A stretch of 64,000 bases of DNA from contig NZ_LT630450.1 of NCBI RefSeq assembly GCF_900116045.1, forward strand, positions 1,183,001 to 1,247,000, given 5' to 3'. Of the stretch, positions 53,996-62,035 are shown in pieces. The position numbers were made by a program, and so were the translations under genes. The notes below the pieces were generated by a model, which saw only the letters and a program-made list of their open reading frames with translations, did no database searches and was not told where the DNA came from. The stretch is from Desulfovibrio piger (GTDB lineage: Bacteria > Desulfobacterota > Desulfovibrionia > Desulfovibrionales > Desulfovibrionaceae). Position 1 is the stretch's first letter. Each line of letters begins with the position of its first letter.

Positions 53996-54403
53996 CTAGG
54001 GCAGACGGGCATACTCCTCTTCACTGACAGGCTCCAGCCACCGGGAGCGGCAGTCCTCACCGGGGACTTCCACGGCCAGATGCACGAACCAGCTGTCCCG
54101 GGCCGCGCCGTGCCAGTGCCTGACCCCGGCGGGGATGTGGACCACGTCGCCCGCATGCAGTTCGCGTGCGGGCCTGCCCCACTCCTGGTACCAGCCGCGC
54201 CCGGCTGTGCAGAGCAGTATCTGCCCGCCGCCGCTGGCGGCCTCATGGATGTGCCAGTTGTTGCGGCATCCCGGTTCGAAGGTCACGTTACCGATGATGA
54301 CCCCTTCGGTGGAAAGCATGTTCAAGTAACTGTTGCCGACAAAATAGCGGGCATAGGCCGTGTTGGCACCGCCCCGGGCGAAAGGCCCCCTGTTCTCCTG
54401 CAT
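53996..54403 (-). CDS. Cupin-domain protein
   Basis: A 135-residue single-cupin protein. The metal-binding motif 1 is NNWHIHEAASGGGQILLCTAG, and motif 2 is HIPAGVRHWHGAARDSWFVHLAVE, with histidines in place. Such proteins occur beside carboxymuconolactone-decarboxylase and AraC genes in many bacteria, often in clusters handling reactive carbonyl or aromatic compounds. Its start at 54403 faces away from the AraC gene at 54695, with a cluster of GGACAT half-sites between them. The C-terminus ends SEEEYARLP. Function is inferred from family only. Confidence 0.88.
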   Translation of the reverse strand: MQENRGPFARGGANTAYARYFVGNSYLNMLSTEGVIIGNVTFEPGCRNNWHIHEAASGGGQILLCTAGRGWYQEWGRPARELHAGDVVHIPAGVRHWHGAARDSWFVHLAVEVPGEDCRSRWLEPVSEEEYARLP

Positions 54404-54429
54404 GATCGTTTCCTTGTGTTGCGTGTTAC

Positions 54430-54516
54430 GGACATGTCCGGCCGCATCGGCCTTGCGGACATCCCGCCATACCGGCGATGTCCGGGCCGCCGTGCCGGTG
54501 TTCCTGCCGCATGTCC
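54430..54516. promoter_or_regulatory. Cluster of GGACAT half-sites, candidate AraC-type operator
   Basis: The palindrome CGGACATGTCCG lies at 54429-54440. Further GGACAT or ATGTCC copies occur at 54457-54462, 54478-54483 and 54511-54516, all between the divergent cupin and araC genes. Base composition predicts well under one such word in this length. Confidence 0.55.
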
Positions 54517-54694
54517 AGCCTCACCAGGGCCGGGACAGCGCGCGGCCCCGGGGCACGGAGCCTCCTCAGGGAAGACAGACGGCCTCCTCCGGCCATTTGC
54601 CCGTTTGTGCCATCTGCCTGCGGGCACCATCCGCGGCATCTTCTCTCCATGCCGTCTTTTGGTTACACTGGACACACAGAACCGGGAGGATCCC

Positions 54695-55636
54695 ATGCCG
54701 TCTCCAGCCCTGCCCACCACCGAAACGCTCCTTGCCGCACTGAAAGACATCCTCTTGCGGCACCTTCCCGCCCCGGAGATCCGCCCCAGCCCCATCGACG
54801 GCCTGGTGCTCGTCCGGCGCGAGGACCCGCCCGCGCCTGACCGCTGTTTCGAAAAGCCCCTGGCGTCCGTCATCGTCCAGGGGAGCAAGCGCTCGCTCAT
54901 CGGCTCGCAGGAATTCATCTTCCGGCGGGGGCAGTTCCTGGTCTCCGGCATCGACATGCCCAGCTCGTCTTCCTTTTTCGATACGGCCCCCGGGCAGCCC
55001 TTCCTCTCGCTCTTCTTCCATCTGGACAGGCAGATCCTGACGGACCTCATGCTCAGGATGCGGCCTGCCGGCAAAGCGCCGCAGGAAGGCGGCCCCGGCG
55101 TCGCCGTGGCGGATGCCGAACCGGAATTCCTGGAAGCGGTGCTGCGCCTGGCCGAACTGCTGGACAAGCCGGAGCAGATCGCCATCCGCGCGCCCATGAT
55201 CATGCAGGAACTGCACTACCTTCTGCTGATCGGGCCCCTGGGCCATGTGCTGCGCGGGCTCTATGCCCAGGGATCGCAGAACAGCCAGGTGCTGCAGGCC
55301 GTCTCCATCCTGCGCCGGGACCTGGGCGCCCCGGTACGCATGGAGACGCTGGCACGGCAGGTGGGCATGTCCCTGTCCACGCTCCACCGCCATTTCAAGA
55401 CCGTCACCGGCCTGAGCCCCCTGCAATACCTCAAGCAGCTCAGGCTCCACGAGGCCCAGCGCCTGATGCTCATGGAGGACATGCGGGCGGCCTCGGCGGC
55501 CCTTTCCGTGGGCTACGAGAGCGTGACCCAGTTCAGCAGGGAGTACAAGCGCCTGTTCGGCGAGCCGCCCCACAGGGACATCCGCCGGAAACGCACGCTT
55601 CTGCCCCTGGGCGAAACCGGGGCAGGCGGTCTTTAG
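54695..55636 (+). CDS. AraC-family transcriptional regulator
   Basis: A 313-residue regulator. An N-terminal cupin-like AraC_N domain (about 20-190, VIVQGSKRSLIGSQEFIFRRGQFLVSGIDMPSSSSF) precedes two helix-turn-helix motifs near the C-terminus: VGMSLSTLHRHFKTVTGLSPLQYLKQLRLHEAQRLM and AASAALSVGYESVTQFSREYKRLFGEPPHRDIRR. The AraC_N form with GSKRSLIG is typical of regulators sitting next to short-chain dehydrogenase, aldo/keto reductase or CMD genes. ATG at 54695 follows GGGAGGA; a longer frame back to 53864 lacks protein character. Likely target is the divergent cupin gene. Confidence 0.93.
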   Translation: MPSPALPTTETLLAALKDILLRHLPAPEIRPSPIDGLVLVRREDPPAPDRCFEKPLASVIVQGSKRSLIGSQEFIFRRGQFLVSGIDMPSSSSFFDTAPGQPFLSLFFHLDRQILTDLMLRMRPAGKAPQEGGPGVAVADAEPEFLEAVLRLAELLDKPEQIAIRAPMIMQELHYLLLIGPLGHVLRGLYAQGSQNSQVLQAVSILRRDLGAPVRMETLARQVGMSLSTLHRHFKTVTGLSPLQYLKQLRLHEAQRLMLMEDMRAASAALSVGYESVTQFSREYKRLFGEPPHRDIRRKRTLLPLGETGAGGL

Positions 55637-55752
55637 GGCGCAGGCCGCGCCATGTGCCTGCGGGCCTCTCCATGTCCGGGAAAGGCGTGGGGATGCACCC
55701 GGCCCTTCGCCCGGCAGGGAAGGCGGGCCACCGCAGCAGGCGCCCTTTTTCC

Positions 55753-55772
55753 CGGGGACGGCGCCGTCCCCG
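55753..55772. repeat. 20-base perfect palindrome downstream of araC
   Basis: CGGGGACGGC is followed directly by GCCGTCCCCG with no loop. A TTTTT run precedes it on the plus strand, and no T run follows on either strand. It lies between convergent genes; role unknown. Confidence 0.55.
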
Positions 55773-55861
55773 CCGCTCCGCCCCGGTGACCGTTCCCCGG
55801 TGTCCCCGGAGACCGCCACGGGAAAGCGTCCGGCACGCCCGGGCCCGCCTGCCAGGGCGCT

Positions 55862-56620
55862 CTAGGCCTCGGGCAGCACGCTGTTGACGCAGGCAAGGGC
55901 ATTGAGCGTGCGGGGGAAGCCGATGCAGGGCAGCATCTGCAGCAGGGCGTCCACCAGCAGCTGCTTGCCGTTGCCCACGGCGGCATTGCCCTGTACATGG
56001 GCCCTGACCTGGGCCTCGCAGCCCCCCAGCGCGCTGATGATGCAAAAGGTCAGCAGCTCCCGCAGCGGCAGGTCCAGCCCCGTGCGCGTATAGATGTCGC
56101 CGAAGCAGAAGGCGGAAAGATGGCGGACGAGGATCTCCCGCTGCCCTTCGGGGGCCGACGCGTGCATCTTGCTGATGGCGTCCCCGAAAATCCCGGTCTG
56201 GACGGCGAGCCCCTTCTCAAAGCGGTCTTCTTCACTCACCGTGCCGCCTTCAGGCAGGGGCAGGGCCATCCCCGCCGCCTCCAGGGCCGCATCGGCGTGA
56301 CGCAGGGCCGCCTCCGTCCTCGGGAAGCCGATATAGGGAGCGCACTGGTACAGGGCCTCGCGGATCTCTTCGGGACGCACCCCCTGATGCAGGGCGGCCC
56401 GTGTCTCCTCCCCTATGCCCTCCGGCGTCTGGATGGCGGCCAGGACCACCAGCGTGATGAGGCGGCGCTGGCGTGCATCCAGGCAGCCCTGCCCGGCGAT
56501 CTCGCCATATTCCAGGCGGTCCCGGATGGCCGCCAGTTCGGGGTCGGTGCCGGCCAGTGCCGACGCCCCCGTCCTTCCCTGTTCCTTCCTGTACGCCTCT
56601 GCTTTCCGTATCCTGTCCAT
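55862..56620 (-). CDS. Carboxymuconolactone decarboxylase-family protein (two CMD domains)
   Basis: A 252-residue protein with two repeats of the CMD fold. The first is around residues 35-120 (RRLITLVVLAAIQTPEGIGEETRAALHQGVRPEEIREALYQCAPYIGFPRTEAALRHADAALE). The second covers about 165-250 (RELLTFCIISALGGCEAQVRAHVQGNAAVGN, then QMLPCIGFPRTLNAL). The redox CxxC of AhpD is absent, so it is probably not a peroxidase of that type. It lies near the AraC and cupin genes and is oriented toward araC. The ATG at 56620 follows GGGAAGAG; a longer frame upstream is not conserved in character. Confidence 0.88.
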   Translation of the reverse strand: MDRIRKAEAYRKEQGRTGASALAGTDPELAAIRDRLEYGEIAGQGCLDARQRRLITLVVLAAIQTPEGIGEETRAALHQGVRPEEIREALYQCAPYIGFPRTEAALRHADAALEAAGMALPLPEGGTVSEEDRFEKGLAVQTGIFGDAISKMHASAPEGQREILVRHLSAFCFGDIYTRTGLDLPLRELLTFCIISALGGCEAQVRAHVQGNAAVGNGKQLLVDALLQMLPCIGFPRTLNALACVNSVLPEA

Positions 56621-56957
56621 ACTCTTCCCACCCTGTGGTGCCACGGTTGTGCCGGATACCCGGCATGGAAGGCCCGCTGCCGCCATGCCCGGGAAGGGAG
56701 CCCAGCGATGCGCTCCGCTTCCCGTCGGCGCAGCCCGGCAGTGCCCGCCCGCTCCGGCAGATCACGGCCGGGGGACGGACCGTTGTCCTGTGCATCCCGG
56801 GATACGCCGCCACGGCTGCCGGGTACAGACCCGTTCCTGGCAAATTGTTGCCCAAAACTGTCGCGGTATGCCCCACGAAAAAGGGGACACCGTGCGGTGT
56901 CCCCTGCGTCTTTCCCCGGCGGAAAAAGGCCGTGCCACGGCAGCCCGGCATTCCGGG
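56621..56957. other. Intergenic region between the CMD gene and rel
   Basis: About 337 bases. It contains the rel terminator at 56878-56904. No gene is seen and no clear promoter was identified for the CMD gene. Confidence 0.6.
56878..56904 (-). terminator. Terminator of rel
   Basis: 10-bp perfect stem GGGGACACCG / CGGTGTCCCC with a two-base loop. On the minus strand it is followed by TTTTTCG. Confidence 0.9.
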
Positions 56958-59117
56958 CTAGGCCTCTTCGGTATCGCGCACCACTTCCAGGATGCCGGAC
57001 TGGCCCCGGATGGCCTCGATGACATCGTAGAGCTGGGTGGCGTTGCACACTTCCACGGTCAGGCGCAGCTCGGCACGCCCGTCCACCAGCGCCCGCGACG
57101 AGAGCGCCGTGATGTTGATGCCCTGCAGGGCCAGCAGCTGGGCGATGCCCGCCAGCACGCCGCTGCGGTTCTGGGCCAGGATGAAGATGCCGGCCTCGTA
57201 GGGCTTTTTCTCCTCGCCGTCCCAATGGACGGAGATGAGGCGCTCCGGCTCCATATTGCTCACATTGGGACAGTCCGCGCGGTGGACGGTGACCCCCATG
57301 CCGCGGCTGATGTAGCCGATGATGGGATCCCCGGGCACCGGGTTGCAGCACTTGGCGAAGCGCATGAGCACGCCGTCGCAGCCGGAGATGCCCACCCCGT
57401 CGCTCTTGCGCTTGGCGGCTTCCTTGCTTTCCTTGATGGTGGGCGTGGCCGGTTCCGCGGCCGCGGCATTGTCGGGGTGCAGGACGGCATAGAGCTTGTT
57501 GAGCACGCGGCGCGGCGTGATGTGCGCGTACCCCACCGAGGCCACCAGCTCGTCCACGTTCTCGAAGTTCATCTCCTGTGCCACGATGGCCAGCTGTCCG
57601 TCCTTCAGGGCGCGCGCCACGTTGAGGCTGACCTTGCGGCCTTCCTTTTCCAGCATGTCCCGGCCCAGGGCCAGGGCGTGGGCGCGCTCCTCGGTGCGCA
57701 GGTAGCGCTGGATGCGGCTGCGGGCGCGGGCCGTCTTGACGATCTTGAGCCAGTCGCGGTTGGGGTTGCGCGAAGGATCGGTGATGATCTCCACGATGTC
57801 GCCGTTCTTGAGCGGCGTGCCCAGCGGCATGAGCCGGCCGTTGATCTTGGCCCCGGCGCAGTGGTGCCCCACCTTGCTGTGGATGTGGAAGGCGAAGTCC
57901 AGCGGCGTGGCGCCTTCGGGCAGCTCCTTCACGTCACCGGCAGGGGTGTAGACGTAGACCTCGTCCTTGAACAGGTCCAGCTTGAGCGAATGCATGAACT
58001 CGCGCGAATCCGCCTCGTCGCTCTGGCGCTCGAAGATCTCGCGCAGCCAGGAGAACTGCTCCAGGTCCTTGGAGTTGACCCGTCCCTTCTCCTTGTACAG
58101 CCAGTGCGCGGCCACGCCGTGCTCGGCCTGCCGGTGCATCTCTTCGGTACGGATCTGGATCTCGATGCGCTCGCCCTCGGGCCCGATGACCGTGGTGTGC
58201 AGGCTCTGGTAGCCGTTGGCCTTGGGCATGGAGATGTAGTCCTTGAAGCGCCCGTGCACCGGTTTCCACTGCGAGTGCACCAGACCGAGCACCGCGTAAC
58301 AGTCGCGGATGTCCTTGACCAGCACACGGAAGGCCATGATGTCGTGCATCTCGTCCAGGGTCAGGGACTGGGACTGCATCTTCTTGTAGATGCTGTACTT
58401 GTGCTTGATGCGCCCGTAGACCTGCCCCTCCAGGCCGTTGGAGGCCAGCAGGTCCTGGATGAGGGAGACCACCTTTTCGATGATCTGCTTTTCCACCACC
58501 TGATGCGCGTCCAGCCAGTGGTCGATCTGGTTGTAGATGTCCGGCCGCAGGTATTTGAAGCTCAGGTCCTCCAGCTGGCGCTTGAGCAGGTACAGGCCCA
58601 GGCGGTTGGCCAGGGGCGCGTAGATGTCCATGGTCTCCTGGGCGATGCGGCGCTGCTTGTGGGGCTTCTGGAAATCAAGGGTGCTCATGTTGTGCAGGCG
58701 GTCGGCCAGCTTGACCATCAGCACGCGCATGTCATGGCTCATGGCCAGGATCATCTTGCGGATGTTCTCGGCCTGCGCCTCTTCCTTGTTCTCGAAGACG
58801 ATCATGCTGATCTTGGTGACACCGTCCACGATGTCGGCCACATCTTCGCCGAACTTGTCGTCGATCTCTTCGATGGTGGTGCCGGTGTCCTCCACCGTAT
58901 CGTGCAGCAGGCCCGCCGCCACCGTGGGCTCGTCGAAACCCATGTCGGCCAGGGTATAGGCCACGGCCAGCGGATGGGACAGATAGGGCTCGCCCGAAAG
59001 GCGCGTCTGCCCCGCGTGGGCTGTGGCGGCGAACACATAGGCCTTCTGGATCAGCTCCAGATTGGCGTCATGGTTGTTGGCCGCCACCTTGTCGAGAATT
59101 TCCTGAATGCGAATCAT
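56958..59117 (-). CDS. rel: Bifunctional (p)ppGpp synthetase/hydrolase (RelA/SpoT family)
   Basis: A 719-residue enzyme that makes and degrades the alarmone ppGpp. The hydrolase HD domain shows LLHDTVEDTGTT with H72-D73. The synthetase domain (about 230-345) has RFKDYISMPKANGYQSLHT, whose RFKD form is typical of bifunctional enzymes, and EIQIRTEEMHRQAEHGVAAHW. A TGS domain (about 390-450) and a C-terminal ACT domain (640-719) follow. All catalytic residues appear intact. The ATG at 59117 gives the standard family start MIRIQEIL; the longer frame to 59465 is shadow sequence. Confidence 0.96.
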   Translation of the reverse strand: MIRIQEILDKVAANNHDANLELIQKAYVFAATAHAGQTRLSGEPYLSHPLAVAYTLADMGFDEPTVAAGLLHDTVEDTGTTIEEIDDKFGEDVADIVDGVTKISMIVFENKEEAQAENIRKMILAMSHDMRVLMVKLADRLHNMSTLDFQKPHKQRRIAQETMDIYAPLANRLGLYLLKRQLEDLSFKYLRPDIYNQIDHWLDAHQVVEKQIIEKVVSLIQDLLASNGLEGQVYGRIKHKYSIYKKMQSQSLTLDEMHDIMAFRVLVKDIRDCYAVLGLVHSQWKPVHGRFKDYISMPKANGYQSLHTTVIGPEGERIEIQIRTEEMHRQAEHGVAAHWLYKEKGRVNSKDLEQFSWLREIFERQSDEADSREFMHSLKLDLFKDEVYVYTPAGDVKELPEGATPLDFAFHIHSKVGHHCAGAKINGRLMPLGTPLKNGDIVEIITDPSRNPNRDWLKIVKTARARSRIQRYLRTEERAHALALGRDMLEKEGRKVSLNVARALKDGQLAIVAQEMNFENVDELVASVGYAHITPRRVLNKLYAVLHPDNAAAAEPATPTIKESKEAAKRKSDGVGISGCDGVLMRFAKCCNPVPGDPIIGYISRGMGVTVHRADCPNVSNMEPERLISVHWDGEEKKPYEAGIFILAQNRSGVLAGIAQLLALQGINITALSSRALVDGRAELRLTVEVCNATQLYDVIEAIRGQSGILEVVRDTEEA

Positions 59118-59403
59118 AGCGTCCTGCCAGACGGTAAAAAGTTGGCGATACCGGTTTTGTCCATGTTCGGCCAACTGTCCCGGCTTGTCAATGACGACGG
59201 GACGGCTGCCGGGGAGGGCCGGGACAGGTCCCGTACAGCCTGCGGCGCGCGGCCGCGGCCATTCCGGCGGCGCCGGACCTGCCCTGCGCCGCGGCATGGA
59301 AGCTCCGCCCCGGCCCCCGTGCCTCCGGCCTCCCAACGGCAGGAGGCCGCCCCCGAAGGAACGGCCTCCTGAACACGGAACGGTCTGCCCGTGCGGACCG
59401 GCA

Positions 59404-60945
59404 TCAGTTGTCGTGATGCCAGCCCAGGAACATCTTGTAGGCCGGGTTGTCCGTCTCGTCCACATGCGGATAGCCCATGCGTTCCACGCGGGCCAGGAAC
59501 TCCTCGAAGTCCTCGCGCCGTTCCTCGGGCACCTCCACCCCCAGCAGCACGCGGCCGAAGTCCGCCCCGTGATAACGGTACTGGAACAGGGTGAAGTTGT
59601 AGGTCACGCGCATGGCGTCCATGAAATTGAGCAGGGCACCGGGCCGCTCGGGGAAGAAGAAGCGGATCAGGCGTTCGTTGTGCACCTGGGGCGCGTTGCC
59701 GCCCACCATGTGGCGCAGGTGCAGCTTGGCCAGTTCGTTGTCCGTGAGGTCGCAGGCGGTGAAACCGGCGGCCCGCAGGTCTTCCAGCACGGAGGCCACC
59801 TCGTCGCTGTTCTTGATGTCGATGCCCACCAGCACATGGGCGTTGACCGGGTCGGCGAAGCGGGTGCACAGCTCGGTGATGTTGCGGTTGCTGATGGCCT
59901 GCACCAGCTGGCGGAAGCTGCCCGCCTTCTCGGGGATGGTCACGCCCAGCAGGGCTTCGCGGTTGGCGCCGAAGCGCGCCCGCTCGGCCACATGGCTCAG
60001 GCGGTCGAAGTTCATGTTGGCGCCGCTGACCACGGCCACCAGGGTGGTGTCGCGCAGATTGCCCGCGCGGGCATAGGCGCGCAGACCGGCCAGGGCCAGC
60101 GCGCCGGCCGGTTCGGCCACCACGCGGGTATCTTCGAAAATGTCCTTGATGGCGCCGCAGATGGCGTCCGTGTCCACGGTGATGATGTCGTCCAGCAGGT
60201 CACGGCAGAGGACGAAGGTCTCCTCGCCCACCAGCTTCACGGCCACGCCGTCGGCGAACAGGCCCACGTCCTTGAGCTCCACGCGGTGCCCGGCCATGAT
60301 GGAACGGCGCATGGCGTCGGAGTCCACAGGTTCCACACCGATGACGCGGATCTCGGGCCGCAGGTTCTTCACATAGGCGGCCACGCCGGCGGCAAGCCCG
60401 CCCCCGCCGATGGGCACGAAAATGGCGTGAATGGGGTCGGGATGCTGACGCAGGATCTCCATGCCGATGGTACCCTGTCCGGCGATGACATCGGGGTCGT
60501 CAAAAGGCGGGATGAAGACGTAGCCGGTCTCCTTGATGAGGTCCAGCGTATGCCGCCAGGCGTCGCTGAACGACTCACCGAACAGCACCACCTGTCCGCC
60601 CAGGCGGCGCACGGCGTCCACCTTGATGGCGGGCGTGGTCACGGGCATGACGATGACGGCCTCACAGCCCAGACGGCGGGCGGCCAAGGCCACCCCCTGG
60701 GCATGGTTGCCGGCCGAGGCGGCGATGACGCCGCGGCGCAGCTCCTCGGGGGAAAGACGGGCCATCTTGTTGTAGGCGCCGCGCAGCTTGAAGGAAAACA
60801 CAGGCTGCAGGTCGTCCCGCTTGAGCAGCACGCGGTTGCCCAGGCGGCGGGAAAGGCTCACGGCCTCATCCAGCGGGGTCTCGACGGCCACGTCGTAGAC
60901 CCGGCTCAACAACACCTTGTTCAGGTACTCGCTATGATTCGACAT
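59404..60945 (-). CDS. ilvA: Threonine ammonia-lyase (biosynthetic)
   Basis: A 513-residue PLP enzyme that deaminates threonine to 2-oxobutanoate, the first step to isoleucine. The PLP lysine is K53 in SFKLRGAYNK, and the phosphate-binding glycine loop is PIGGGGLAAG. Two ACT-like regulatory modules (residues 325-513) contain REALLGVTIPEKAGSFRQL and RLIRFFFPERPGALLNFMDAM. They give feedback control by isoleucine in the long family form. The ATG at 60945 lies nine bases behind AAGGG; an ATG at 60954 abuts that site and is less likely. Confidence 0.95.
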   Translation of the reverse strand: MSNHSEYLNKVLLSRVYDVAVETPLDEAVSLSRRLGNRVLLKRDDLQPVFSFKLRGAYNKMARLSPEELRRGVIAASAGNHAQGVALAARRLGCEAVIVMPVTTPAIKVDAVRRLGGQVVLFGESFSDAWRHTLDLIKETGYVFIPPFDDPDVIAGQGTIGMEILRQHPDPIHAIFVPIGGGGLAAGVAAYVKNLRPEIRVIGVEPVDSDAMRRSIMAGHRVELKDVGLFADGVAVKLVGEETFVLCRDLLDDIITVDTDAICGAIKDIFEDTRVVAEPAGALALAGLRAYARAGNLRDTTLVAVVSGANMNFDRLSHVAERARFGANREALLGVTIPEKAGSFRQLVQAISNRNITELCTRFADPVNAHVLVGIDIKNSDEVASVLEDLRAAGFTACDLTDNELAKLHLRHMVGGNAPQVHNERLIRFFFPERPGALLNFMDAMRVTYNFTLFQYRYHGADFGRVLLGVEVPEERREDFEEFLARVERMGYPHVDETDNPAYKMFLGWHHDN

Positions 60946-61006
60946 GGAAAACATCCCTTGTAAAAACGGTGCGCCTGCTCACGCCAGAGGCAGGCGGAAT
61001 CTTTGG

Positions 61007-61035
61007 AGCATATACCCATTGCAGCCGCCCCACAA
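61007..61035 (-). promoter_or_regulatory. Promoter candidate for ilvA
   Basis: On the minus strand TTGTGG (61035-61030), 17-base spacer, TATGCT (61012-61007). A leader of about 55 bases follows with a GCCTGC / GCAGGC hairpin (60973-60995). Confidence 0.4.
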
Positions 61036-61286
61036 GGGGCCGGCAGCCGCATCCTGCGCGTGGCAGCGGCCTTTCCGGCCCCGGCCGCGCCTGTGGTGCG
61101 ACCCGCCATCCCTGCCATGTCCTCCCGGCCCGCCCGACACGGCCGGTCCCGTGCCAGACCCCTCACGTCCTCCCGCCCCTGATGCCGGCGGCGGGCATGG
61201 TCCCAGGCCCGGGACCGCGCCATCTTTTCCCTGCACGGACAGCCGCCTGCCGGGGCAGCCGTACGCGTCGCCTTTCTCCTTGCCAT

Positions 61287-61321
61287 AAAAAAAGACCGCC
61301 ATCCCAGGGACGACGATCTTT
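61287..61321 (-). terminator. Terminator candidate for the secreted-protein gene at 61531
   Basis: On the minus strand a hairpin of AAAGA...TCTTT with an imperfect inner stem runs into seven T. It lies 210 bases beyond the stop. Confidence 0.45.
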
Positions 61322-61530
61322 CTTCACGCAAGGTCCGCTCCTCTCCCATGCGGGACGGACGCTTCCATTTGAAATTTTCAGTTGGCAGGACAGACGGCCC
61401 CCCATGCGGGACGGGCTCTCCCCCGGCGCCCATGCCGGGGGGATGCCGCTCCGTCCCCGCGAGGGACAGATGCGTTTTCAGGATCAGGGCCGGTGCCCCG
61501 CCCCCGCAAGGAAGCGGAACGGCCCGCACG

Positions 61531-61956
61531 CTATTTTTTCAGGGCCAGCGAATCCACGATGGCCTGGGCCCGGGCATCGTCCACCTTCCCGGCCAGCAGG
61601 ACGAGCACATGCCGGTCGGCCCCCAGCGCCAGCACGCCCCGCATGGGGATCTCCCCCGCATGGCCCTGCAGCTCGTAGACATCATCGGCCCGGGGGCGGA
61701 CATCCGGCGCATCCAGCATCTTGCGGTACGCTTCCACGATATCGGCACGGCTGCGCCCCCCGTTGAGGCCCGTCACCAGGCTCACCATGATGCCGGCATC
61801 CGGGGAAAGCAAGGTCACGGAGCCCTTGTCCCGGGCCTCGATGCTCCAGCCTTCAGGGATGTCCACGGTGAAGAAGCTGTCCGCATCCAGGGGGGAGGCG
61901 ACGACGGTCAGGGCCCCCCAGAGGAGGCAGCACAGCAAGAGAGCGCAGTATCTCAT
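61531..61956 (-). CDS. Small secreted protein, DcrB/PsbP-like by appearance
   Basis: A 141-residue exported protein. The signal peptide is residues 1-20 (MRYCALLLCCLLWGALTVVA). FFTVDIPEGWSIEARDKGSVTLLSPD follows, then beta-rich segments and a helix DDARAQAIVDSLALKK at the end. The opening 'VDIPEGW' and the closing 'VDSL' echo the protein at 11615-12109, suggesting a shared fold. Function unknown. The ATG at 61956 begins the signal peptide behind GGTAGGGGATC; upstream residues in the frame are not signal-like. It lies 79 bases after the GT2 gene on the same strand. Confidence 0.8.
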   Translation of the reverse strand: MRYCALLLCCLLWGALTVVASPLDADSFFTVDIPEGWSIEARDKGSVTLLSPDAGIMVSLVTGLNGGRSRADIVEAYRKMLDAPDVRPRADDVYELQGHAGEIPMRGVLALGADRHVLVLLAGKVDDARAQAIVDSLALKK

Positions 61957-62035
61957 GCTTGATCCCCTACCTGTTTTGATGATGGCAGGCAAGGCCCCGG
62001 CTCCGGCCCTCTCTCTTTCCCGCGCCTGCCGGGGC

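Larger units (their letters stand above)
60946..61530 (-). other. Long intergenic region between the secreted-protein gene and ilvA
   Basis: About 585 bases with the ilvA promoter candidate, the terminator candidate at 61287 and two copies of CCCATGCGGGACGG (near 61347 and 61400). No protein-coding frame with a ribosome site is seen. Confidence 0.55.

Noticed and set aside
53864-54694. Long N-terminal extension of the AraC regulator
   Set aside because: The frame is open back to 53864 but overlaps the porin terminator and the cupin gene antisense, and has no protein character; the ATG at 54695 has GGGAGGA before it.
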